This document shows positions 1 through 10,956 of a stretch of DNA of 64,000 nucleotides, one piece after another. The DNA is from Delphinus delphis (Eukaryota; Chordata; Mammalia; Artiodactyla; Delphinidae). Within the stretch, counting starts at the first letter, position 1. Every line of letters begins with the position of its first letter. Position numbers and translations under genes: made by a program. The stretch lies in NCBI RefSeq assembly GCF_949987515.2, contig NC_082692.2, positions 87,863,488 through 87,927,487 of the forward strand. The letters are read 5' to 3'. Below the pieces are notes generated by a model. It was given only the letters and a program-made list of their open reading frames with translations, searched no databases and was not told the origin of the DNA.

Positions 1-1640
1 AAGAAAAAAATAGAACAGGTACAGAACTGTGGTTTATGGTCGTTTCAGTTGTTATTGGTTACTGTAAATAATCTTTTTGCTTGCAATCTGGCAATGTGTT
101 GGCAAACCCCCTGAGTGTGACAGAATGTTTTATTGGGTAGAACTGGTGTATTCTGGAAGGAACTGAGAAAACTTTCCATGCAAATTATGCTCATGCCTTG
201 CACCTAGCAGGTGCAATTACTGCCAGGCCCACATCCATCACAGGAGTGCCTCTTCTCTTAATATTTTCAAGTCGATGTCTCATAATGCATTTTCCTTCTA
301 ATACATACATAAACATAGACCCTATGTAATGGGAAGGGAAAGAGCATTTTTATCAAGGAGGAGGAGCTTTCCCCAGGCAGCAAAATGACGGGAAAAAGAC
401 AGGAGAGAAGTTGCTTTAAATTAGAGGGAGAGAAATCTAAACCTGAACCCCCCACTGCCGTCTCCAAATAATTAGTCATTTCCAAGCTCAGATTACTTTC
501 GTTGCCTGTGCTGGTGAAAGCTGATTAGCGCTGGAAAGGAATCTAATGAAATTTCGAATCTATGGTCGCAGCAGAAGGGAGGACATCCTAAATTTGCAGG
601 AGTAATGATGACCATTTCGTGTGAGGCACAGTTTCATAGTCAGAAGAGGTAAGAGGTGTATAAATATATGTATATAAGGAGATATGCATCATTTTATTTC
701 CTCCCTTTGCTCAAAATGTAAAGCATAATTTGAGTCAACTGAAGACCTGATATTTACCAGAAGTTGATACACAAGAGCAGGTTTAAATAAAATTTCCATC
801 CAATTTCTGGGCCGGAAGCCCAGGAAATTAAAAAAAAGAAAAATTAAAGGCACATGTGGGTCTTCTCAGTGTGAATGCCGGATGGAGTTTTTCTTGAATT
901 TGGCCTCAACTGATTGTAGCATTATAAGCAATTCTGCAGTTACGTTTCAGCAGCCATTTAGATGGTAAATCCTTTTTTTAGGGTATATTATAACTAAGAA
1001 TAATAACTTCCTTTTTATATGGCATCTTTTATAACAAAGCTCTTTAAAGTGTGAGATTATCTTCCCATTATTAAGATACCCCATCTGTGTTGGAATATAA
1101 AAGCTATTTCATGCCACTGACACCGCATAACAGTTATTTGTTTGCCTGTTTCTTGTGTAGCAGAAGGAAATGAAGAAAAATATCTACTAAACCCACAGAC
1201 TGACATTCTTCGGTAAAAGTATAAATTGGAATGTAGCCAAGTTACTAAGTTAAACATACCCATTTCTATAAAAAGAGGTGAGGAGTCTTTTAGTTTCCAT
1301 GGGTGGAAAGATAAGTCCTATGGACTTTGCCATGTTACTGTCCCCAAGTACATATCTAGATGTAAAGATTATATTACTGAGTATACAGAATTGTCGTCTC
1401 TAGTGCTGGGGTGGGTGGTTCTGAGAGGTTCCTTGAGTCAGGCTAAAGAGCAGTAGTAAGTTTTCAGCATCCCAACGGGAGTAAAAATTAAAGTTGTTAC
1501 AGTAACTGGATAACAGAGGCAAAAAATCTTCCATGAAACTTTCACCTTAAATGTTTGTCCATTGAATACCCTTATTCAAGCAAGTTCTCCATTTCTCTGG
1601 TAAGAGGGTCAAACTGGAGGATTCTGGAAACATGAATGCA
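1..1640. other. unassigned AT-rich DNA
   Basis: No repeat family, exon or RNA gene is recognised here. Short open frames on both strands have no recognisable domain and no coding character. Confidence 0.6.
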
Positions 1641-1692
1641 TGTAAAACGCTTAGCACTGTGCCTGGAACTTAGCACTGGGTGCTAATCAAAT
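1641..1692 (+). repeat. MIR 3' fragment
   Basis: The stretch resembles the 3' part of the ancient MIR SINE (an AAACGCTTAGCACTGTGCC-like core followed by a TAGCA...GTGCTAATCAA tail). It is short and diverged, so this is a tentative call. Confidence 0.45.
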
Positions 1693-1837
1693 ATAACTAA
1701 TTAAAGTATCTTACTCACTTGCTTTGTCCTCTAAAGGTGATTGCCAAACTTTCTGTCTGTAATAGCTCTGCTGTCATTCTCTTTATGTCACAGAACATAT
1801 CCCTGTGTGACCCTATTTTTTACATGTTTTTTGTTGC

Positions 1838-1968
1838 CAGAATCCCTCACTAGAATGCAAGCTGCGTGAAAGTGTGGTCTTTTATTTGTTTGTTTCCTGT
1901 GGCATTCACAGCCCCCAGCACATATCTGACCCACACATGATTCAGATTCCGTAAATGTTCGTTTAATG
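1838..1968 (+). repeat. L2 3' end fragment
   Basis: It matches the usual L2 3' end layout: CACTAGAATGCAAGCT near the start, then a CAGCCCCCAGCACA block, ending in a GTAAATGTTCGTTTAATGA tail. It is an old, truncated LINE2 with no coding capacity. Confidence 0.65.
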
Positions 1969-1977
1969 ATTGAAAGA

Positions 1978-2120
1978 GTTTCCGGTGTGCCAGGCATTGT
2001 ACTCGTTGCTTATACCCAGTACTTTGCAACCCTTAAAACAACCCCAGCAGGTAACTATTGTTTTACTGTCTTTTACAGATGAAGGAACTAAGACACATAA
2101 AAGTGAACTCATGTATTTGG
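1978..2120 (-). repeat. MIR, antisense
   Basis: Read on the plus strand this is the reverse complement of MIR: GTGCCAGGCATTGTACTC, then CAACCCCAGCAGGTAACTAT, then TTTTACAGATGAAGGAACTA. It lies directly after the L2 fragment. Confidence 0.7.
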
Positions 2121-2282
2121 AAGCTCTCTGTTTGAAGAGTACGCAAGCTGTAAGTAGCAACGCTTAGCCTCGAATTGTGGGGTCCAATGCCAGACCCTCT
2201 GCTTTCTGTGCATCCCTGTGAGTTTAAGTGGACTTTGCTACCCATCCAGTCCAACACTTGTAAAACTTTAATATGCCTGCAA

Positions 2283-2412
2283 CTGGGAATCTGGTTAAAA
2301 TGCAGATTCTGATTTAGCAGGACTGGGGTGAGGCCTGAGACTCTGAATTTCTACCAAGCTCCCAAGCGATGCATGGAGCTGCTGGTCCAGAGACCAGACT
2401 TCGAAGAGCTAG
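2283..2412. mobile_element. MER5-like DNA transposon fossil
   Basis: The segment resembles the MER5 group of non-autonomous hAT-Charlie elements: TTAAAATGCAGATTCTGATT, GGGGTGAGGCCTGAGACTCT and CTGCTGGTCCAGAGACCA appear in the expected order. It encodes nothing. Confidence 0.65.
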
Positions 2413-2589
2413 GTTTTCATGTTAACATATAATCCAGTTGGCCCATCCCAAATTTTAGGGACGGAAATTAATGGAGGTTAAAAAGCAATATTGGAATTAC
2501 TTAAATAGTTCTGAAATCATAGAGTTTGACTTAGAATTATTTCTTCTAGGTTTACAGTGACTAGTCCAAAGTAAAATCTCAACGAATAT

Positions 2590-2705
2590 TAATTTCCTAT
2601 ACAGAAGAAGAATCTGAGGCACAGAAAGGTTATGTAACTTTTCCCAGTTCACTGGTGGCAGAGCTGAGATAGTGACCACCTGATACCTGTGCTCTTTTTG
2701 GTCAG
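2590..2705 (-). repeat. MIR, antisense
   Basis: AATCTGAGGCACAGAAAGGT followed by GGTGGCAGAGCTGAGAT is the reverse complement of the conserved MIR core. It is cut at its right by the next SINE and its target site. Confidence 0.7.
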
Positions 2706-2735
2706 AAAGCGCTGACGCCTCTTGATCAGTTTTTT

Positions 2736-2950
2736 GTTTTTTGTGTTTTTTTTTTTTTGCGGTACGCAGGCCTCCCACTGCTGTGGCCTCTCCCGTTGCG
2801 GAGCACAGGCTCCAGATGCGCAGGCTCAGGGGCCATGGCTCACGGTCCCAGCCACTCCGCAGCATGTGGGATCTTCCCGGACCGGGGCACGAACCTGTGT
2901 CCCCTGCATCGGCAGGCGGACTCTCAACCACTGCGCCACCACGGAAGCCC
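2736..2950 (-). mobile_element. short CHR-type SINE, antisense
   Basis: The copy starts with a T tract (the poly(A) tail read backwards) and ends at CGGAAGCCC, the tRNA-like 5' head. It is flanked by a perfect 13-bp TSD, TGATCAGTTTTTT, at 2723-2735 and 2951-2963. Open frames on both strands here are SINE translations. Confidence 0.93.
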
Positions 2951-2963
2951 TGATCAGTTTTTT

Positions 2964-3821
2964 AAAAGTAGATTTCATGGAAATTTGAAATGGCAACAGA
3001 CTGACAAGGTTAAGAGAGTTGGTAAAGAGGGTGTGCACAGATGTACTTAGCGGTTGCACTTTCATAGGGATGAGGTTGTTACACCCTGAGGAAGAAATGA
3101 GGGCACCTGAAGTTCAGAGCTCCTGAATTGAAAACCTATTACACAGCACGCTGAAGACTGCTACATGTAAGAGTCCTTCCCCCTAATGTATGTTACTATG
3201 CACAAGCAATGTAAGTTTCCCATTTAGTAACTATTTATGGGATTTTTTTTCCCAATATTAATGGGAATAACACTGTCTTTCCTATTTAAATATGATCATG
3301 TTTTGAAAAAGAGGTACATATGTCACTTCATTGAAAATATGGGCTTTTGCCCAAAGTAACTTGCCTTTCATTAATTTACCTCATCATTCTTTTTACTGTG
3401 GGTTTTAATAAGTATTTTATTGGTTTGTCTGTCTAAAATGTTTTCCCCAAGACTGCCAATATTTCTTGGAATAAAAATGAAGATTTTTTTCATACGCTGA
3501 AATGCAGAAAAACATCCTTTACGTATTTATATTTTCATTCTGCTCATATTATTATGATGCAAATTTTTCGACAGTAATTAATATATTGATGTTAAAACTG
3601 GGCTTCTGCTCTATGTGTATCTTTGGCATGCTTTTTTATCTAAAAAATCTTAGCTGATATGGTGAGACACAGGGCGTTTTTCTAAACTTAAGATGAAATA
3701 AAGTTCTTCACAGGGGAGTTTGAGAATGAAAAACAAAAACTGTTTCTTTATGAATAGAGGATGACTGTTATTAGCCGGAAAAGTATCTTGGATGAGGGAT
3801 AAAGAATGAAAACAAAGATTG
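2964..3821. other. unassigned AT-rich DNA
   Basis: No repeat family or gene feature is recognised. Confidence 0.55.
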
Positions 3822-4688
3822 TTTTAGTCAGCTCTGCCTCCTAGAACAAATTACCATAGACTGGCTGGCCTACACCACAAACATTTATTTCTCATACTTC
3901 TGGAGGCTGGAAATCCAAGATGAGGGTGCCAGCATGGCTGGGTTCTGGTAAAAGCCCTCTTACTGGTTTGTAGATGGTGGCTTCTTTTTGTATCCTCACA
4001 TGGCAGAGAGCAGATAGAGAGAAAGAGGTGGGGGAGGAGAGAGAGAGAGTGTTTTCTGCTCTCTTCTTGTAAGGGCACAAATCCCATTCATGAGTCCTCC
4101 ACCCTCATGATCTAAGTACTTCCCAAAGGCTCTACCTTTTAATATTGTCAAGTTTTTAATATAATAGCCAGTTATTTTACCAGCAAAAGTGAGTTTATGC
4201 AGAAATAGAGGAATTGCAGTTCGGGATACCCAAACTATGGTGGCTCATAGGCAAATCCAGGGAACAGGGAAGGGGAACCTGCTTTAATAAGGAATTGTTT
4301 TTTTGTGTGGGGGGGAGGTGGTTTGGAAGGGGCTGTAATAACCAAAGAGTCCACTGGAGGAAGCTGGGAGTACAAAGTATGGAGGCTTCTCATTGGTTGA
4401 GCTGCTACGGTCTGATGGGCTGGGCTGTCTAAGGGCAGAGTTACATTTTCTCCTCCCTGCTAGATAGTAAAGTAGACAGCCCCTTCCTCCCTGAGATGTA
4501 GGCATGTGTCTTTTCCTATTTGTAGTAAATGACCACGCATGGCAGGCATGAGAGCTCCCCCTATAAACCTGCACAGACTCCAATTTTAGCTGAGGTTTCT
4601 GTAATTCATTCCACAGTACTGTCACACTGGGGGTTAGGATTTCAACATATGAATTTTGGGGGGACACAAACATTCAGTCCATAACAAT
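3822..4688 (-). mobile_element. MLT1 LTR (ERVL-MaLR), antisense, split
   Basis: This is the reverse complement of an MLT1-type LTR. It begins TTAGTCAGCTCTGCCTCCTA, passes TTCTGGAGGCTGGAAATCCA, and ends CATATGAATTTTGGGGGGAC then TTCAGTCCATAACA. Another LTR at 4146-4615 interrupts it, and the MLT1 sequence resumes at about 4616. MaLR elements are very old non-coding fossils in placental mammals. Confidence 0.85.
4146..4615 (-). mobile_element. solo ERV LTR inserted in MLT1
   Basis: A 470-bp insert interrupts the MLT1 sequence, which is collinear on either side. Read on the minus strand it starts TGTGGAATG and ends TTGACA, giving the TG...CA termini of an LTR. The flanking 4 bp (ATAT at 4142-4145, GTAC at 4616-4619) differ by two transitions, consistent with a decayed TSD. 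A CCAAT box and a TTATTAAA-like polyadenylation signal are visible on the minus strand. No internal viral sequence remains. The family is not assigned. Confidence 0.65.
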
Positions 4689-5362
4689 GACACAAAGTAA
4701 GTTGAGGTAAATCTATGCTAGGTAGAAACCATCGTACAGAAGACCAAGAGACAAGAAAGAACAAGTTTGTGTTGATTTAGTTGCTGTCATCAGCTCCTAA
4801 TGAGCTTACAGGGTAGTATGGTGAATAGTATTTTGACAACATTTATAGGCATCTGTATGAAGTGGGTCTTTTAGGCTCTGAAAAAAGAAATGTAAGAAAT
4901 TGTTTTACATTTCAGCCAGTTTACCCCAGTGAAGTGCTTTTCTTTAATAACTTAATGTAACATTAAGTTTTCTATTTCCACTATTTACTAATAATTGGGC
5001 AGTGTCTTGGAGAAGGAATAATTTCCACACCTAGTCACAGCTGGCCAAAATGCAAGGAAACCTTTCCTTCCTCCAGAGTTTGGAGGAAAAGCAGCTGATT
5101 TCTAAGGTTCTGATGACCACTTTTGGACCTCTCACAGGGCCCAACACACAGCATGCATTAAAATGTTCACTGAATGAACATGTGTCAAGTGGTAAATTTC
5201 TAAAATTCTTTTTGATTACATGCCATTTATTTTGATCACCTACTTTCAATTTTTTTCATTTTTGTCAATATGATTAAAGGAAAGAGATTTTTCTCATTGA
5301 AATGCACACACTTCATTATGCTAAAATATCCTTTCGAGAAACTGACAACTAGAATCCTTTAT
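4689..5362. other. mostly unassigned; weak L2-like piece
   Basis: Nothing is recognised except at about 5125-5185, where GGGCCCAACACACAGCATGC followed by TGTTCACTGAATGAACA resembles the L2 3' end. That match is too short to be firm. Confidence 0.4.
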
Positions 5363-5540
5363 TCTAGTGGTTCTGACACTTTTGCCTCACGTTAGAATCA
5401 CTTGGGGGAGTTAAAAAAATCTGGGTGCCCTGGTTTTACCTCTTCCTGATTAGTTCGGAATCTCTGGGATGCAATACCCAGGTATCAGTATTTTTTAACT
5501 TCCCATGTAATTCTAGTATGCAGATAAGTTTGAGAAGCAT
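5363..5540 (+). mobile_element. MER5A-like DNA transposon
   Basis: It runs from TCTAGTGGTTCTGACACTTT to AGTTTGAGAAGCATT, with TTAGAATCACTTGGGGGAG and GGTATCAGTATTTTTTAA inside. These are the landmarks of MER5A, a non-autonomous hAT-Charlie element whose ends are inverted copies of each other. Confidence 0.8.
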
Positions 5541-6378
5541 TGTGGGTTGAAATGTGTCCCCTCAAAAGAGATGTTGAAGTCCTAACCCCAGGTACCTGTG
5601 AATGTGTCTTTATTTGGAAATCAGTTTTTTGTAGATGGAATTAGTTACATTAAGGGAAGGTTTTACAGAATTGGAGTGGGCCCTAATCCAATGACTGGTG
5701 TCCTTTTATAAGGAGGGGAAGTTGGACATACGGAGAGCAGAGGACGCCCTGAAAAGACACAGAGAGAGGCACAGAGGGAAGACAGCCATGCAAGGTGGAG
5801 GCTGAGGCTGGCATTGTACAGCTGTAAGCCAAGAAACACCAAGGATTTCCAGAAATCTCAAGAAACCAGAAGAGAAGCATGGAACAGTTGTTCCCTCTGA
5901 GCCACCAAGAAGGAAGCCATCCTGTTGATAACTTGACTTTGCGCAGCTGGCCTCTTGAACTGTGAGAGAGTAAATTTTTATTGTTTTAAGCTACTGAGGG
6001 GGACTTCCCTGGTGGCGCAGTGGTTAAGAATCCGCCTGCCAATGCAGGGGACATGGGTTGGAGGCCTGGTCCAGAAAGATCCCACATGCTGGGGAGCAAC
6101 TAAGCCCATTAGCCACAACTACTGAGCCTGCGCGCTAGGGCCCGCGAGCCACAACTACTGAGCCCACAGGCCTACAGCCCATGCTCCACAACAAGAGAAG
6201 CCACCGCAATGAGAAGCCCACCCACCACAATGAAGAGTAGCCCCCGCTCGCTGCAACTGGAGAAAGCCCGCACGCAGCAACAAAGACCCAATGCAGCCAA
6301 AAATAAATAAATTTATTTAAAAAAAATAGCTACTGAGGTTATAATAATTTGTTACTGCAGCCCTAACAAATGAATACA
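5541..6378 (+). mobile_element. MLT1 LTR (ERVL-MaLR), sense, split by SINE
   Basis: It starts TGTGGGTTGAAATGTGTCCC, contains AGTCCTAACCCCAGGTACCT and CCTTTTATAAGGAGGGG, and ends in CAGCCCTAACAAATGAATACA, the typical MLT1 3' end. A long SINE at 6000-6327 interrupts it close to the 3' end and has duplicated 11 bp of the LTR. Confidence 0.87.
6000..6327 (+). mobile_element. long CHR-type SINE, sense
   Basis: It begins GGACTTCCCTGGTGGCGCAG and continues into the tRNA-like head (A box near GGTGGCGCAGTGGTTAAGA). The body repeats CCACAACTACTGAGCC-like units, and the tail is AATAAATAAATTTATTT. The 11-bp TSD AGCTACTGAGG lies at 5989-5999 and 6328-6338. It inserted into an MLT1 LTR. Confidence 0.92.
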
Positions 6379-6769
6379 GCGCTTCTTAGTGGATCCAAGG
6401 AGTAGGCTGGCCAGCAGTTTGTAATTCCTCCTTTTCATCTCATTTAGTCAGCTAGCTGAATTGGTGGGTGGGTTCTAAATTAATAGCCATTTTCACTGAC
6501 TATGCCAGAGCAAATATTCTGCCTCCTTCCATTCCTCCCTCTGCCCCACCTCAGTCATTAAGCCAGGCAGAAAAATTCAAAGCACTTATTTGGATGAAAC
6601 ATTTCTTTGGGTCATTATAGTTTTAAGGATTAGACTTTGCCACTTGTTAGTCCAAGCATTTGTTTGCTTACATTCTTTCTATCATGGTCCATAAAATACT
6701 GAGTCACATTACTCTAGTATTTTCTCTTTTAGGCAAGTTCAATTGCTGCAGGATTCAATCACTATAATC
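6379..6769. other. unassigned DNA
   Basis: No repeat or gene feature is recognised between the MLT1 and the next SINE target site. Confidence 0.5.
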
Positions 6770-6779
6770 AAAACATTTT

Positions 6780-6987
6780 TTTTTTTTTTTTTTGCAGTAC
6801 GGGGATCTCTCACTGCCGTGGCCTCTCCTGTTGCGGAGCACAGGCTCCGGACACGCAGGCTCAGCGGCCATGGCTCACGGGCCCAGCCACTCCGCCGCAT
6901 GTGGGATCCTCCCGGACTGGGGCACAAACCCGCGTCCCCTGCATCGGCAGGTGGACTCTCAACCACTGCGCCACCAGGGAAGCCCCT
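6780..6987 (-). mobile_element. short CHR-type SINE, antisense
   Basis: It has a T tract at its left, a GC-rich body and ends CCACCAGGGAAGCCCCT. The TSD AAAACATTTT is at 6770-6779 and 6988-6997. Confidence 0.92.
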
Positions 6988-6997
6988 AAAACATTTT

Positions 6998-9107
6998 AAT
7001 ACTTGAAAACAATGAAAGGAAGAGGTGACTTTCTTTTTCTTTCTGTCAAGGTAATAAGTTCCCAACTATATTTTCCCATAAAACAATCTCTTCCAATTGT
7101 TTCTTCAGTATTTATGAAATGTTCCTACACTACAAACTATTTTAAAAATGAGATTCAAAGAGACTTTAGGTGACTCTTAATCATTTTCAAACTATTATCA
7201 CAATTATCACAATTGCTGGGAAGACACGTATAGGCATGATTTGGACATGGATGCAAACAACCTAGTAATCAAAAGCTGAGGAAGCAGCCCTCTTCCCAGT
7301 GAGCCATTTTAGATGATAAAATAAGTAACTGCAGTGTGATTCTCCAGTTAACAAGGATATTCTGGTTATAGCATGAATGTGTGTGAAACTTCAGAGCAGG
7401 TCTAGAAGTTTGTAAATTATAATCCCCAATATGACTGTTGTGTATCTGACACCCCAGCTAACACAAATTAGACCCACAAGTGCAGATGTGCAAATAGGAA
7501 AGCATCGGGAAGGTTATCAAGTGAGATGTTTTTTGACAGTTAAAATCACAAAACAGAGGTAACTTAACAATTAAGGGTTAGTGAGTCACATGAATAGAAG
7601 TATCACTGGTGGAGAGAGAGGGCTTCTAACTTCTGTTAGCAAAGGTTGCTAGTTTCTAGAAATAAGCATTACGGGTATTTTGGCTAGTCCTATTTTGACC
7701 ACTAGGCATATATCTTTGGGGCTATTTCTGGCTTTTACATCCTCAGGATTCTTAGCAGGGAAAACACACATAATAAAAGGAAGGTGGTGGATTACAATAA
7801 TACTACCCAGATGATTGGAGAGGAAAGATCTCTCTCCCTATGGACAGCCAGTATTTTATACATAACTAATGGTGGGCGACATAATTTGTGGTATAATTTC
7901 AGTGTGAAATGAAAATGTGGGACCCCTTGCTCGAAACACAGGAAAAAAGTGTTGTCTATAAATGTAGCTTTTTTCTTTTTCCCACAGTTGATCTCTCTTG
8001 AGTTGTCGTGATGTTCTTTATTTTCCGTTTAATGTCATTCTAAATAAAGGAGAATTAAAAATGTTAATTTTTAGCATGAATTTTACCATGCATATTTATG
8101 TTGTGCAATGCCAGTTTTAAATGCAAATATAAGAGCATTTAACTCATATGTGGTATCACTGAAATTATACAATTTGTGTTTTGTAGCTTTTACATGCATA
8201 TGTATTTTGTTCTTCCCAGAACAATGGAAAGACTGGACAAAGCTAACTCAGCTGTTGTTATTTTATCTGATATGCAAAACTCTCTATTTTCTGCTTATCG
8301 ATGAATGAGGAAGGATTGAAAGAAAAGCATGCGTGGGTTGCTTTATCTTTCACTTTCCTCCTGTGCCGTAATTTTCACATTTGTGAAAATTGTCTAGTAC
8401 AGGGAATAATAGCAAATAAGAAAGGATAAATAGTGTTCTTTGGTTGTTAGGATTTCTCAGAATGCCATTGCTCTTTTTCTGCATTGGAAGCAAAATTCTG
8501 ATTCCGATGGAAAATGTGGCCTCTCAGGGCTATCAGCACCTTGCTTACTCAGTTGTGGATGTAACTAGCCTACTTTTTACTTTAAGTTTGATTCTTGCTG
8601 AATTCCCAGGCACAGTGAGTGTACCAGAAGTCTGTGACTATGCGCCTTCAAGAACACTTGTGAATGACACAACAAGGACTGTCGACGCCGGCACTGCACG
8701 CATCTCCTCTGCGCAAGCACATATTCTGTTGTCCAGTGGATTTCATTAACAAAACACAAGTCCAAAGACAAAATTATTAAGAATTTCAAGGCAGGCACAA
8801 CATAGCGTTAAACCAAGAGCAGGGCAACCGCATGGGTCACGCCACCATGAAGCCCCCTGGCAAAGCTGCTGTAAGCCTATAACTGTAGTTTTCGAATTCA
8901 ACTCTGCCCTCCCACTAGCATAAAAATGTCTTGGATTTGTATGTAGGTTTTCAGGTGATAGTTAAAGACATTCAATTTAGTAGGTAACTGGGGATGTATA
9001 AAAAAATAGTGCTATCATTTTTTAGCTCTTATATCCAAATTTTGGCTCACTAAAAATCGATTACTTTTGTATAAAATAGGTAAGCACTGTGTCCCTGAGT
9101 ATATTTC
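6998..9107. other. unassigned DNA with small CpG cluster
   Basis: No known repeat is recognised in about 2.1 kb. A 22-bp palindrome lies at 8370-8391. Around 8645-8715 several CpG dinucleotides are kept (for example GTCGACGCCGGCACTGCACG) although no SINE is present. A 101-codon open frame at 8444-8749 crosses it, but it has no recognisable domain and is not called a gene. Confidence 0.5.
8370..8391. other. 22-bp inverted repeat
   Basis: AATTTTCACA (8370-8379) and TGTGAAAATT (8382-8391) are exact reverse complements around a 2-nt loop. No function is claimed. Confidence 0.9.
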
Positions 9108-9196
9108 ATCCCCTTTCCCCTCCCTCCCTTCTTCCCTTCCTTCCTTCCTTCCTGCCTGCCTTCCTTCCTTCCTTTCTTTCCTTTTCTTTATTTTTC
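9108..9196 (+). repeat. (CCTT)n pyrimidine-rich microsatellite
   Basis: CCTT/CCCT/TTCC units run imperfectly for about 90 bp with no purines over long stretches. The minus-strand frame here encodes a Lys/Glu/Arg/Gly-rich peptide that simply reflects the repeat. Confidence 0.9.
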
Positions 9197-10956
9197 CAGT
9201 GTCCTTTCTTTGATTCATGTTGGAAGTTCGCTACTGGAAACTAGCCACAATCCACATTGTGGACCTCCAAAGCTATCTAACAAGGCTCGGGCAATTAATA
9301 TTTACTAGAGAACAATATAATTCCACAAGCAGTCATACCGTCCCTCTGCTGCACACATTTCTATGCATTTCCCTCTTTTCTTAAATTAGTGTAGCCATTG
9401 ATTTTGGTGTCTTTTTCTTAGGGAACAGCTTTTATACTGCGTGTTTAAAAAGTGATGATAGGGTTCTTAGACATGTGGGCTTGTGATTCACTGATAGAGC
9501 CTTTGAGGGTAAATCTGCCTTTTCGGCATTGTTAATCTCTTTTTGCCACCACTCTTTTTTAGAGAGTTCTTGCATTTAACATTTAGATCATTAACTTTAA
9601 GTAAGAAGTGGCAGAATCTCAAAACTGGCATACGTTCCACAAAAGCAGCCTGGGGGCTACACACATTCTTCCAAGTTTTAATACTCCCAGGTGCTGCTTT
9701 TGTTGAAAACATTCCAACTCTACCCTGTATTTGGTATGCTGCCCTGTTTACCAAGAGTGCAAATCTCCTGTAAACCTTACTTTTAAAAAGGCTACCAGGA
9801 TCAGAGCCAATCAAAAAAGGAACAGCCTTCATAAATATTCACAGCTCACCAGAGACTGAGCTGTAACAAGTGATGAATAGTCATAGGGAATCTCATCACT
9901 GACGGAGACCCATCAATGCAAAAACAAAACCCCATTTCCAAAAACAATACAAAGGAAGCATGTCTGTAAAATACAGGCTAAGAGTAGTATTATGAAAACA
10001 ATTATTTCAATTTAGGGACGTCTCTGTTATATTCCATGCATCATTTATTTTCTCCCCCTCCCAGATTAAATATAGATTTTTAAATATAAATATCTGTTTT
10101 AAAGACCTGTTTTTCCCAATATACCATTTTCCCCTTGCTACTTGGATAACTGTCAGCAGTAAGATACATGCATTTTCTCTGTATAGCATATCTGTTTGCT
10201 TGCAGGACTCATGGGAAACTAGTAGGTGATTTTTAAAGTGGTTTCTGGCTTGTGGTAAACATTTCATCCTGAAAACTGGAAAAACACTTGGTTCGACTAC
10301 CCTTAATCTGAGAATAAAATATTTGGGCTTAAAACATGAAGCGGGTAGAGGCATATGGGCTTCAATGGGCCAGGAAGTATTCTGGACATTAAATCTGGGA
10401 GAACAAGGGAAAATGTGTCTCTCCTTCCTTATTTCTCCCTTTACTGCTTGTTAAATAGAATGGTCAAAGCCTCCAACCTCCTGCATCTGTTACAATGTTT
10501 TGTAGATTAGATATTTGGAAAGCACTGTTGCTTTCTGAATTTGTCTTAAATGTGATCTGCTCTCTGTTATGAAACGCACGCAATTACAGATGATTTCATA
10601 GGTATGTACTATGAACAGGACACCTCTGGTTGTACGATGTCCTTCCCCTCTTCACATGCATCTGCATGATTAAACTCTAAGAGAGACTGGAGGACTCCAA
10701 GTATTTTAATGTATACATGAAGTAAGTCCACAGAAACTTTCATTTATCCTTTTAACAATCTTATTATCCACCTAACTCTCTCTGTTTCTTTTTTTTTAAA
10801 ATAAATTATAGTTGACTTAGAGCAAATTCATTTCACAGTCACCTCTTCCTCAACCGTCCCACACCTTAAATTCTAGAAACTTGCAACTGCCGACTAAATC
10901 AAATATAAATTCCTCAACTTTACATGATGCTTCTTATTAGTATTCTATTAGCATTA
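9197..10956. other. unassigned DNA
   Basis: No repeat or gene feature is recognised with confidence. Open frames at 9488-9832 and 10007-10354 (minus) have no recognisable domain and no exon-like context. Confidence 0.5.

Noticed and set aside
2497..2931. 144-codon minus-strand open frame, the longest in the window
   Set aside because: Its N-terminal half (MVESPPADAGDTGSCPGPGR...) is a SINE translation that recurs at every SINE copy, and the rest runs through the SINE tail and an MIR fossil.
8444..8749. 101-codon plus-strand frame over the CpG cluster
   Set aside because: No domain, no homology I recognise and no exon signals that stand out. It was kept only as a CpG observation.
9108..9196. 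Lys/Glu/Arg-rich peptide on the minus strand
   Set aside because: It is simply the translation of the (CCTT)n microsatellite.
10007..10354. 115-codon minus-strand frame
   Set aside because: No domain or conserved motif is recognised, and its length is within chance expectation for this much sequence.
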